A DNA stretch of 64,000 nucleotides from Heterohyrax brucei (taxonomy: Eukaryota > Chordata > Mammalia > Hyracoidea > Procaviidae): positions 222,847,323-222,911,322 of the forward strand of contig CM053140.1 in NCBI GenBank assembly GCA_028571685.1, read 5' to 3'. Shown piece after piece: positions 47,002 through 57,438 of this stretch. How positions within the stretch are numbered: the first letter of the stretch is position 1; the number at the start of each line of letters is the position of its first letter. The translations under genes and the position numbers were made by a program. The notes under the pieces are model-generated. The model was not told the DNA's origin, did no database searches, and saw nothing but the letters and a program-made list of their open reading frames with translations.

Positions 47002-47980
47002 GGGCGGAGTCAAGCTGGCGGACTAAACCCACGTCTCCTTATATCCCTCTGGAAAGAAGACCTGAACTGACAATCAAACAGAGCCTTCTGATCACCTAAT
47101 CAGCCTCAGGACACAGCACAGGACACACCACTCAGCGAAAAACCTCCTCTCTTTCGCTGACTCCTGCTCCTGGCTAGCCCCGGCTCTCATGGACGGAAGG
47201 TAAACGCACCAGTTTGACTTTTTTTTCCTCTGTCTCGGCTGGCGGACGGAGCTGGGTCTTGCCTGGCGGCTGGACTCAGACGCGCTGCTGGGGGGATAGG
47301 CAGGCGAAATTCCCATATTCTGAGAGCCAGGCTCGGGACTCTGTTAATCTAGCCACTTTGAGCCTTTCATTTTGTAGCTGCCTCAGCGGGGTTTGTGCGG
47401 AGCTTTGCAGTCAGTGTGCAGGACGCCATGTTGGTACCGCGATTTTAGCAAGACCTCGTTCTTAGCCTGGGAGCCAGCGCCTGCAAACAGGACAGCGCTT
47501 CTCCGTCAGAAAAGTAGTGATTTTGCACAGTGCTGCCTACGTTGGGGGCCTTGCAACAGAAGCAGAGGAATCACTGCCTCTCGACACCTTTAGCCCCTGT
47601 CTGCTGCCTGTGTGGAGGACGCCATCTTGGGTACAGTGGCCACAGCTGGACCTAATTCTTAGCTTGGGAGACAGAGCCTGCCCACAGGAGAGGGCTTTCC
47701 TATCACAAAACCAGTACTCGACGCAGTGTTGGCTAAGGCTAGGCCCTGTCAGCAGAGGCTAACAGGGCAGTAGCATTGCTGTATTCTGAACTAGTTTGTT
47801 ATCATCTGGGGTTGGATATAGTGGTGCTTACTTTGTCAGATGAGAAGAGGGACTTCTACACCTGAAAACCTAACTGACTTGTGAACTGGTCAGATACCTT
47901 TTGCTTTACATTTGAAGACAGCCTAGAGAAACATTTGCAATCCATCCTCACAGTACCTCTTCCAGCTTCTATACACTCAC
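47002..47980 (+). promoter_or_regulatory. L1 C 5' UTR / internal promoter region
   Basis: L1 5' UTRs hold the internal RNA polymerase II promoter. This one keeps CpG-dense segments ('ctgtctcggctggcggacgg', 'ctcagacgcgctgctggggg'). It contains two similar units: about 47341-47576 and 47577-47771, each with a 'gacgccat.ttggtac' word, a '.ttcttagc.tgggag.cag' word and a 'cagtgctgcctacg'-like word. Promoter activity is not shown by sequence. Confidence 0.7.
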
Positions 47981-48998
47981 ATGGGACCCAAAAAGCAACA
48001 GACAATTGTGGCATACAAGCAATCACTCATGGCTTCAGAAGGCTCCCAAACAAAGCAACCAAGGAGTTTTCCAGATGAAGAAACTTTTATGAAAGCATCA
48101 GGAAGTGAATACAAATTGATTGTATACAGAGCCCTTCTAGACCTTATACAAAATGCAGCAGAACAAAATGAAAACTTAAGCAAGTTGTTCGATCCTAACC
48201 CTAACCCTAACCCTAACCCTAACCCTAACCCTAACCCTAACCCTAACCCTAACCCTAACCCTAACCCTAACCCTAACCCATCAGATCAAGGAGAAAATCA
48301 AAGACATAGAAACTTCCATGCAAAGCCAAGAAAACAGAATGGGACAAATGGAAAAAAGGATTTCTGACTTGGAAGACAGAGCTACTGATACCAGTGTCTA
48401 TGAGCAGAAATTAGGAAAAAGACAGAAGAAAAATGAAGAAACATTAAGAAGCATGTGGGACTCTATTAAGAGGAACAACCTTCAATTAATTGGAGTCCCT
48501 GAACAGGGTGAGACATCTGAGAACACAGAGAGTACTGTTGCTGAGCTGCTGAAAGAAAACTTCCCAGAAATCATGAAGGAAGAGAATATAGACATCTCAG
48601 ATGCATATCGTATACCACCCAATATACATCTCAAAAGAAAGTCTCCAAGACATATTATGATCAAGCTTAACAAAATGAAACACAAGCAGCAACTCTTAAA
48701 GGCAGCAAGACTCAGGGCAAAGCTAACATTCAGAGGGAAACCCTGTAGGCTCTCGTCAGATTTCTCAGCAGAAACCATGCTGGCACGGAGACAGTGGCAC
48801 GACACATTCAAAGTCTTGAAGGAGCAGAACTTCCAACCAAGAATTATATATCCTGCAAAACTATTTTTCAAATACAAAAATGAAATTAAGACATTCCCAG
48901 ATAAACAGAAACTCAGAGACTTTGTAAAAACCAAACCAAAACTACAAGAAATACTGAAAGAACTTCTTGGCTTTGGCTTAGAAGAACAAAACCACTAA
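47981..48998 (+). pseudogene. L1 C ORF1, split by telomeric array
   Basis: The N-terminal segment starts MGPKKQQTIVAYKQ and is open through ALLDLIQNAAEQNENLSKLF to the array. The array is read as repeated NP, and that frame ends at 48365-48367 (GKKDF then stop). The downstream segment resumes in another frame from 48318: coiled-coil end (MGQMEKRISDLEDRA), RRM (LRSMWDSIKRNNLQLIGVPE), C-terminal domain (HIMIKLNKMKHKQQLL, WHDTFKVLKEQNFQPRIIYP) and end EEQNH. This downstream part is 226 codons and otherwise intact. Without the array event the gene would have about the usual ORF1 length, near 335 codons. The array therefore is the main visible damage. Confidence 0.9.
48194..48279 (+). repeat. Interstitial telomeric repeat (CCCTAA), about 14 copies
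   Basis: An 86 bp uninterrupted array of the vertebrate telomere unit, CCCTAA on plus and TTAGGG on minus, without a single variant base. It lies between 'caagttgttcgat' and 'atcagatcaagg'. Copies A and B carry ordinary L1 sequence there (34573-34612; 45059-45109). The minus strand could fold as G-quadruplex. It is far too short and internal to mark a chromosome end. Confidence 0.98.
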
Positions 48999-49390
48999 CT
49001 TTACATATTAGAATGACGTACCGCTCAATACTCTACTCATTTAGGGAAGGCCCCAAAGTAATTCACAGCCTTGATATGGAAAGAAGCAATCCAGTGATCA
49101 TCATGAAAACTATGGTGTCATCATAATAAAAAGAGTTATAGTCCTTCCAGATGGAGAGGAAGATGACAAGACTGGCAGTAATTAAAATTGGGTTTATAAA
49201 TAGTTTATTAAGGGGGTTCATAGGGGCACCTGTAAAGCACAACAAAGATGTATCATACCATTTAACGAAATCTAACACACGAGTCTCAATAACTATAAAA
49301 GGTCAAAAATCAACTCACAAAAAAGAGTGTCTCAGAACAGACTAATAAGAACAACAGAGAGAACATCAACATAAAAATAAACATATCACA

Positions 49391-52300
49391 ATGGCATTAG
49401 TGAACACATACCTATCAATAATTACATTGAATCTGAATGGACTGAATGCTCCAGTAAAGAGACACCGAGTGTCATCTTGGATGAAAAGACACAACCCATC
49501 CATATGTTGTCTACAAGAAACTCACTTCAGACCTAAAGACAGGAACAAACTGAAAATTAAAGGATGGAAGAATATATATCAAGCTAACAATGAACAAAGA
49601 AGAGCAGGGGTGGCAATTCTAATCTCAGACAAAATCAACTTTAATGTCAAATCCACCATCGTGGACAAAGATGGACACTATTTATTGCGGAAAGGTTCAG
49701 TACACAAGCAAGACTTAACTATATTAAATATTTAGGCACCTAATGTCAGAGCACCTAAATATGTCGAAGAAACACTGACTATGCTCAAAAGAGAGTTAGA
49801 TGACTCCACAATAATAGTGGGAGAATTTAATACTCCACTCTCATCACTAGACAGATCATTTAGAAAAAAGCTCAGTAAAGATACAGAAGACCTCATTACA
49901 CAATTAACCAACTAAACCTCGTTGATATATACAGAACTTTCCACCCATCAGCAGACAACTACACCTTCTTCTCCAGTGCACATGCAACATTCTCCAGAAT
50001 TGACCACGTGAGACGCCATAATGCAATGTTCAACAAAATCCATACCATTGAATTACTGCAAAGCATCTTCTCAGATCATAAAGCCATCAAAGTTGAAATC
50101 AATAGCAGAAAAAACAGAGATAGAAAGTGGAACTCTTGGAAACTGAACAACATCTTGCTCAAAAAAACATGGGTTATAGAGGAAATCAAGGATGAATTAA
50201 AGAAATTCATGGATTCCAATGGGAACGAAAACACTTCCTACCAGAACCTATGGGATACAGCCAAAGCAGTGCTCAGAGGTCTGTTTATCTCCATAAATGC
50301 ACACATCTGGAAGAATAAAGAAACCAAATCAAGGAACTAACTCTACAGCTTGAACAAGTAGAAAGAGAACAACAGAGGAACCCCTTGGGCACCAGAAGAA
50401 ATGAGATCATAAAGATTAGAGCAGAGCTAAATGAATTAGAGAATAGAAAAACAATTGAAAAAATTGAAAAGACCAAAAGCTGTTTTTTTGAAAAAATCAA
50501 CAAAATTGATAAACCACTGGCTAAACTTACTAAAGAAAAGCAGGAAAGGAAACAAATAACCCAAATTAGAAATGAGAGGGGAGTTGTCACCAAAGATGCA
50601 ACAGAAATCAAAAATATCATAACAGAATACTATGAAAGACTGTACTCTAACAAATTTGAAAACCTAGGGAAAATGGACAAATTCCTTGACTCATACCACC
50701 TACCCAAATTATCACAATGTGAAGCAGAAAAACTTAATAAACCCATCACAAAGGAAGAGATTGAAAAGTTCATCAAAACACTGCATACCAAAAAAAAGTG
50801 CAGGCCTAGACGGCTTCAAAGCAGAATTCTACCAAACATTTAGAGAAGAGTTATCTATCATCAATACTACTGAGACTATTTCACAGTATAGAAAGGGATG
50901 GAGTACTCCCAAACTCATTCTATGAAACCAGCATAACCCTGATACCTAAGCCAGGGAAAGATCCAACAAAGACAGAGAATTACAGACCGATATCACTCAT
51001 GAACCTAGATGCAAAAATCTTCAACAAAATTCTTGCCAACAGAATACAACAACATATCAAGAAAATAATCCATCAAGACCAAGTGGGATTCATACCAGGG
51101 ATGCAAGGCTGGTTCAACATCAGGAAAACAATTAATGTGATTAACCACATAAATAACACAAAAGACAAGGATCACCTGATTTTGTCCATTGATGCCGAAA
51201 AGGCATTTGATAAAGTCCAACACCCATTCATGCTAAAAACTCTTAGCAAAATGGGGATAGATGGCAAATTCCTCAACACAATAAGGGCAATTTATCCAAA
51301 GCCAATTGCCCACATCATCCTGAATGGAGAGAGACTGAAAGACTTTCCCTTGAGATCAGGAACTAGACAAGGATGCCCACTCTCACCTCTCCTATTCAAC
51401 ATTGTGCTAGAAGTTCCAGCCAGAGCAATTAGACAAGACCAAGAAATAAAGGGCATCTGCATTGGCAAAGAGGAAGTTAAAATCTCCCTGTTCGCAGATG
51501 ATATGATTGTATATGCAGAGAACCCCAAGGAATCTATAAGTAAGCTACTCAAACTGATAGAACAGTTCAGGATACAAGATAAACAGAAGTAAATCAGTAG
51601 GATTCCTTTATACCAACAACGAGACCGTTAAGGAGGAAATTATCAAATCAATACCATTTACAATAGCCCCTAAGAAGATAAAGTACTTAGGAATTAATCT
51701 AACCAGAGAAACAACAGACCTTTACAAAGAGAACTACAAGCCCTTACTACAACAAACTAAGAGAGACTTAGATAAATGGAAAAACCTACCCTGCTCATGG
51801 ATAGGAAGACTTAACATTGTGAAAATGTCTATTTTACCCTAAGCAATTTGTTTATATAATGCAATCCCAATACAAGTTCCAGCATCATTTTTTAATGAGA
51901 TGGAGAAACAAATCACCAATTTTGTTTGGAAAGGGAAGAAGCCCCGGATAAGTGAGGTACTATTAAAGAAGAAGAACACATTGGGAGGCCTCTCATTACC
52001 CAACCTTAGAACATACTACACTGCCACAGTGGTCAAAACAGCCTGGTACTGGTACAACAACAGACAGGTCGATCAATGGAACAGAATTGAGACCCCAGAG
52101 ATGACACCATCTGCCTATGATCAGTATATTCGACAAAGGCCCTAAGACATTAAACTGGGGTAAAAACAGTATCTTCAACAAATGGTGCTGGCAAAATTGG
52201 TTATCCATCTGCAATAAACTGAATCAAGATCCATATCTTACACCTTATACAAAAACCAACTCCAACTGAATAAAAGACCTAAATATCAAATCTAAAACGA

Positions 52301-53205
52301 TAAAGCTCATCCAAGAAAAGGTAGGAACAACAATGGAAGTTTTAATACACAATGAGGACAGACTCCAAAATCTGTCAAACAAACCTCAATCAACACAAGA
52401 GAAAATAGATAAATGGGAACTATTAAGAATCAAACACTTTTGCTCTTCCAAAGACTTTATTAACAGAATTAAAAAAACACCCATAGAATGGGAAAAAATA
52501 TTTGGGAACTCTATGTCAGACCGACTCCTGATCTCCATAACCTATAAGATACTACAAAATATCAATAAGAAGAAGATAAACCATCCAGTTAAGTGATGGG
52601 CAAAGGAAATGGACAGACACTTCACTAAAGAGGAGATCCAGGCAGTCAAAAAACACATGTGGACATGTTCACGATCTTCAGTTATTAAAGAAATTCAAAT
52701 CAAGACAACAATGAGATACCATCTCACCCCAACAAGATTGGCCATGATCCAAAAAACATAAAGCAACAAATGCTGGAGAGGCTGTGGAGAAAGTGGAACC
52801 CTCCTACACTGTTGGTGGGGTTGCAAAATGGTCCAGGCTCTTTGGAAAACAACCTGGCACTTCCTTAAAAAAAATGGATATCGATATACCATTTGACCCA
52901 GTAATTCCACTACTTGGAATATATCCTACAGAATCAAGGCCTTAACACCAATGGACACATGCACCAGAATGTTTATCGCGGCACAGTCCATGATAGCAAA
53001 AAGATGGAATCAACCCAGATGCCCAACAACAGAAGAATGGATAGGTAAACTGTGGTACATATACTCAGTGGAGCACTACGCAGTGATAAAGAATAACAAT
53101 GATTCCAGGAAACATCTCCTAACCTGGTTTCAACTGGAAGACATTATGTTGACTGAAAGTAGTCAGCGACAAAAGGACAAATACTGTATGAGACCTCTAC
53201 GATAA
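49391..53205 (+). pseudogene. L1 C ORF2, degraded
   Basis: Starts MALVNTYLSIITLNLNGL. The endonuclease domain has CLQETHFRPKDRN; a TAG at 49733-49735 replaces the Tyr codon in the NIYAPN motif. The frame continues to an IIVGEFNTPL site where related copies read GDFN. Later segments are open in different frames: 50008-50340, 50385-50843, RT 50999-51592, 51900-52145, 52333-52596 and 52951-53205. The RT piece includes [35 protein letters not shown] and the catalytic FADD (51491-51502). It ends SSQRQKDKYCMRPLR. At least five frameshifts rule out activity. Confidence 0.92.
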
Positions 53206-54205
53206 GATCTCAAAAACAGACTTGTGTATAGAAGAAAAGACTGTTTGACAGCTGCAAGGGAGGGGAGGGAGGGAGGGTGAGTGGGGGAGGGCTTAGTTTA
53301 GATAGTTACTAGAAATCTAGTTGGGAGAAAGCAGTGATAGCACACATTAGAAACAAGAACAACATTAAGTGGACTTCAGCATAACTTGAGTACTCCTTCC
53401 ATCTTGACTCAATACTGCAAGGATAGAGTAGCTGGGGCGGGGGGCGGGGGACCATGCTCTTAGGCGAATTCCAGGCCAATTGGCACAACTAGTTTTGCTA
53501 AGAGAGCTCTCTGCACCCCACATTGGTGAGTGGCGTCTGGTGTCTTAAAAGCTGCCAAGCTGCCATCTGAGGACACAGCAAATGGTCCCAACTCAGCAGG
53601 AACAGATGCTCACCGAGGACCAAAATGACATGCTGTAAAGACAACCGAGAAGACAGAGAGACCCACAAGAGTGGGTGCCTACATCGACTTGGGACCAGAA
53701 GAACTGGATGGTGCCTGGCCACCACCAGCGATAGCCACGATGGAGCTCACAGAGAGGAGTCTCACTGGCAACACAAGAATAAAAAGGGGTGCATCATGAG
53801 ATTTCCACTAAAAGACCTCAATTGATGGTCCAGCAGTTTTGGGGTTCCCCTGAGAGCATGGTCCCTGGCCCTGATGCTGCCCTTTCCCATAAATTATAAC
53901 AAAGGTCCACTCTTTGGACAGGAATGGATTGGACTTGGCAATGCAGAGTGACCGTATATTGGAAGCACTTTGTGGTTCTATACATCTACAGGATATCATC
54001 TTGCTGACCTCTGGCTGGAGGAAGGGGAGTGGACGGAGAGGAGGGGAAAGGAGGCTGTTGGGAGGATGAGACATGTATGGAGCAGAGAGGAATAGTGTCC
54101 AGTCACCGGACAGGGAGAGCAATGGAAGCTGCATATAGGTGGGCATGTAAATTTATACGTGAATGTACATTTTCACTCAGTCATGTTAAATAAAAATTAA
54201 AAAAA
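53206..54205 (+). other. L1 C 3' UTR and A-rich tail
   Basis: Follows the ORF2 stop. G-rich patch at 53258-53290 ('aagggaggggagggagggag') and another at 53430-53450, then 'gtgagtggcgtctggtgtct' and 'gcatataggtgggcatgtaa' near the end, closing with A-rich sequence at 54185-54210. The same 3' UTR type is present in every young L1 here. G-rich polypurine tracts are usual in L1 3' UTRs. Confidence 0.85.
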
Positions 54206-54210
54206 AAAAA

Positions 54211-54903
54211 ACATGAGTCATAGAAGAAATCAAGGATGAACTAAAGATATTTATGGATTCCAACAAGAATGAAAACGCTTCCTATCAGAACCTATGGGAT
54301 ATAGCCAAAGTAGTGCTCAGAGGTCAGTTTATTTCCATAAATGCACACATCTGGAAGGAGGAAAGAAACCAAATCAAAGAACTGACCCTACAGCTTGAAC
54401 AAGTAGAGAGAGAACAACAGAGGAACACCTCAGGCACTAGAAGAATACAGATCATAAAGATTAAAGCAGAACTAAACGAATTAAAGAATGGAAGAACAAT
54501 TGACAAAATTGAAAAGACTAAAAGCTGTTTTTTTAAAAAGATCAACAAAACTGACAAACCATTGGCTAAATTTACTAAAGAAAAACAGGAAAGAAAACAA
54601 ATAACCTAAATAAGAAATGAGAGGGGAGTTGTCCCCACAGATCCAACAGAAATCAAAAACATCATAGCTGAATACTATGAAAGACTGTGTTCTAAAGAAT
54701 TTGAAAACCTAGAGGAAATGAACAAATTCCTTGATTCCTATCACCTACCAAAATTATCACAAGGTGAAGCAGAATGACTTAGTAAAGCCATCACAAAGGA
54801 AGAGATTGAAAAAGTCATCCAAAAACTGCCAACCAAAAAAAGCCCAGGCCCAGATGGCTTCACCACAGAATTCTAGCAAGCTTTTAGAGAAGAGTTATCT
54901 AGC
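54211..54903 (+). mobile_element. L1 'B', continuation, ending inside ORF2
   Basis: Resumes at 'catgagtcatagaagaaatc' exactly where the left part stopped. The frame 54253-54609 encodes the endonuclease-RT linker (QIKELTLQLEQVEREQQRN, IEKTKSCFFKKINKTDKPLA), then breaks. L1 similarity ends at 'agaagagttatct' (54900), at the start of the RT fingers, with no RT core, 3' UTR or tail. See findings for the 8 bp shared with the 5' flank. Confidence 0.88.
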
Positions 54904-55229
54904 CTCACTCAAGAGACCCCTGGTGGGAGTTTTATGTGCTTCTAGATGAGCAGGCTTTGGTAGAACAAAGATTTTTCAGTCTTACCTTGTAGCTGACTTC
55001 ACAGAAATCAATTCTTCCTTTCCTGTAGTTTTGCCTTATGCTGTAACTCTTCCTTCCTCAGACAGGTGGCTCACCAACCTCTTAAACTCCGGTTTACCAA
55101 ACCAAGCAATTCTCCTAAAATCCCACCTAAGCTTTCTTGGTACTTTCAAAATGTATATAGGAAATTTTTGACATTCCTTCCCAGAAAGCTGCAGCCTAAT
55201 TCCTGTGTACTTAAGTTAGGCTGGACTTA
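54904..55229. other. Unassigned DNA after L1 B breakpoint
   Basis: No gene or repeat recognised. The 62-codon frame at 55066-55254 lacks features. Confidence 0.4.
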
Positions 55230-55300
55230 CTGTCTACTCTCAAGTCACTTCTGACTCACAGTGATCCTACAGGACACAGCAGAACTGCCCCGTAGGGATG
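55230..55300 (-). mobile_element. AfroSINE, truncated
   Basis: 'ctctcaagtcacttctgact', CACAGTGATCCTACAGGACA and 'agcagaactgccccgtaggg'; the head half is missing and an LTR-like sequence follows. Confidence 0.75.
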
Positions 55301-55716
55301 GACTTAGTGACTTGCAGGAGAAGTGATGGTTTGTGACTAGATCCTAGAAGGCTTGGCAATCGCCGCATTGCTGTCTCTTGGATCACTTGCTTAGGCAGAA
55401 GCTGCCCATGTTGTAAGGAGACTCAAGCAGCAAATGGAGAAACCTACGCAGTGAGGAGCTGAGGTGTCTTGCCAACACCGTTTGCATGAACCATGTTGGG
55501 AGCAAAACCTCTAGTCCCAGGCAACACTTCAGGTGACTACAATCCCTGGAGATATCCTGACCACAACCTTACAAAAGACTCTGAGCCATAACCCCTCAGC
55601 TAAGCAATTCCTCAACTCCTGACCCACTGAAAAAACTATGAAATGAAAAATGAGTGCTTTTTGAGCCAGTAAATTTTAGAGTAACTTATTACACAGCAAC
55701 AGATAATTCCTACAGC
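55301..55716 (+). mobile_element. MaLR-type LTR, 3' part
   Basis: 'agactctgagccataacccc', 'tcagctaagcaattcctcaa', 'ctgacccactgaaaaaacta' and 'gagccagtaaattttagagt', ending 'acacagcaacagataattcc', follow the typical MLT1/MST order. The 5' part is less certain. Confidence 0.6.
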
Positions 55717-56965
55717 CTTACTTTGTTGACCACACTCCTCCCGTTCCTGTCTTATAACTTTCTTCTCTTAGCTCCTAGAATTAGCACTTAATCCTGAGTT
55801 TTTCATTGTTTACTGATTGCTTCATGAAATAAACATAAAAATTTTCAAATGCAGCGAAACTGAATGTTAAACAACTAAACCATTGACATTTTACTACATT
55901 TTCTTTGTCACATACTTATCCATCCTCCTCTCCACACATCAGTCTGTCTTACTTTCAAGGCATTTGAAAATACATCACTCTTCACATTAAATATTTCAAT
56001 CTGCATAGCAGGAAATTCATTTTAGTATTTATTTAAAGTTATTTTTCTTTTGAGGCAAAATATAAACACAATAAAATATACAACCTTAAACATAGATTTG
56101 ACTTAAAAAAATGTATACATCTGTACGGCCCAGGCCCTTATGGTCATACAAAATATTTGTGTGTATAAATTAATACTCACATAGTTCCTAAAACAACTTC
56201 TAATAATTCCACACCTCTCTCATAAGAAGTAACATCATCTGATTACATACTAGGTGTTCAATCAATACCTTTAAATCTATTGGTAGATGCCACCTAGACT
56301 GTTGAAAGACAGCAAATAATTGTTGCTGGCCACTGTGGCTCTGACAAGACAGAAAACAAAGACACTGCAGAGCCTTAAGATATGAGAGAAAAGGCAGAGA
56401 AGCTGCCCTCTCTTCTTTGTCTGTACAAAACCCCATAAGGAATAGTTTGTGCACTGAAGCTATTGTAGCACAGAGATAGCGTAAATGCTTATGAAAGGTG
56501 ATTTGTTTTCCACGGAATTCAGCAGATGGCCTGCACTGTTAGGTATTACTTAAATCTCCACTTGGGAAAACCTGTCGTCTCCCTCCCTTGTAATAGCCCT
56601 TTGGCCTGAATATCATGACCTGTATATACAGCAACTGCAATGCTTTGCTATAAGATTTTAATGGCATTTCAGAGCTAGTGAAACAAAGGTAGCTTGTAAG
56701 TAAAAAGTGAAGAACAATCTGTGACACACGTGATACACAAGGGAAGGAGGCCGTTCTACCTCTGTCAGCCGCTACCTGCAGGCTTGAACCCAACTCACCT
56801 CTGTTTTCTGACTCTCCCTCCATTATTCCCAGCCTGCCTCGACTTTGGCTAACGGGAGATAGCTCTTAGACATCCCTTAAAACTGCACAGTCAAGCAGGC
56901 CTGAATTTGCAGTGGAGTCTCTGCAATTTCTTTTTTTCTCCTTTTTTTTAGCTCACCCTGGCCTT
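55717..56965. other. Unassigned DNA, 1.2 kb
   Basis: No coding region or named repeat identified. Minus frames at 56200-56454 and 56539-56823 have no recognisable domain or repeat relation. Confidence 0.4.
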
Positions 56966-56978
56966 GCCCACCATCTTT

Positions 56979-57425
56979 CTTTTTTTTTTTTTTTAATTTA
57001 ATATGACTGAGTGAAAATGTACATTCTCGTACAAATTTACATGCCCACCTATATGCAGCTTCCACTGCTCTCCCTGTCCGGTGACAGCACACCATTCCTC
57101 TCTGCTCCATACATGTCTCATCCTCCCAACAGCCTCCTTTCCCCTCCTCTCCACCCACTCTCCTTCCTCCAGCCAGAGGTCAGCAGGATGATATCCCATA
57201 GATGTATAGAACCATAAAGTGCATCCAATATATGGTCAGTCTGCATTGCCAAGTCCAATTCATTCATGTTCAAAGAGTGGACCTTCGTTACGATTTATGG
57301 TCAAGGGCAGCGTCAGGGCTGGGGGCCATGCTCTCAGGGGAAATCCAAAATCCCTGGACCATCAATTGAGGTCTGTTAGTGGAGATCTCAGGATGCACCC
57401 TTTTTTATTCTTGTGTTGCCAGTGA
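56979..57425 (-). mobile_element. Short 5'-truncated L1 3' UTR, minus strand, with target-site duplication
   Basis: 447 bp of L1 3' UTR only, beginning on plus with a T-run at 56980-56994 (the poly-A tail). Direct repeats gcccaccatcttt (56966-56978) and gcccaccaccttt (57426-57438) flank it, 12 of 13 identical. Frames on both strands over it are not genes. Confidence 0.9.
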
Positions 57426-57438
57426 GCCCACCACCTTT

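Larger units (their letters stand above)
47002..54205 (+). mobile_element. Full-length L1 'C', nested in L1 B, with target-site duplication
   Basis: A 7.2 kb L1 with complete 5' UTR ('gggcggagtcaagctggcgg'), ORF1, ORF2, 3' UTR and an A-rich tail near 54188-54210. The target word 'aaaaaaccatgagtca' at 46986-47001 reappears as 'aaaaaacatgagtca' ending at 54220, with one base difference in the A/C run. The target begins with an A-run, consistent with L1 endonuclease cutting at TTTT/A. The 5' UTR is markedly CpG-rich compared with copies A and B, suggesting the youngest of the three. Coding frames are nevertheless broken. Confidence 0.93.

Noticed and set aside
48194..48279. Asn-Pro dipeptide repeat protein
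   Set aside because: The NP run is only a frame of the telomeric array inside a broken L1 gene.
48194..48279. Chromosome end or telomere boundary
   Set aside because: Only 86 bp, flanked on both sides by continuous L1 sequence.
48482..48934. 150-codon minus frame
   Set aside because: Antisense shadow of L1 C ORF1.
56877..57217. Several 68-93 codon frames on both strands
   Set aside because: All lie in a short L1 3' UTR insertion.
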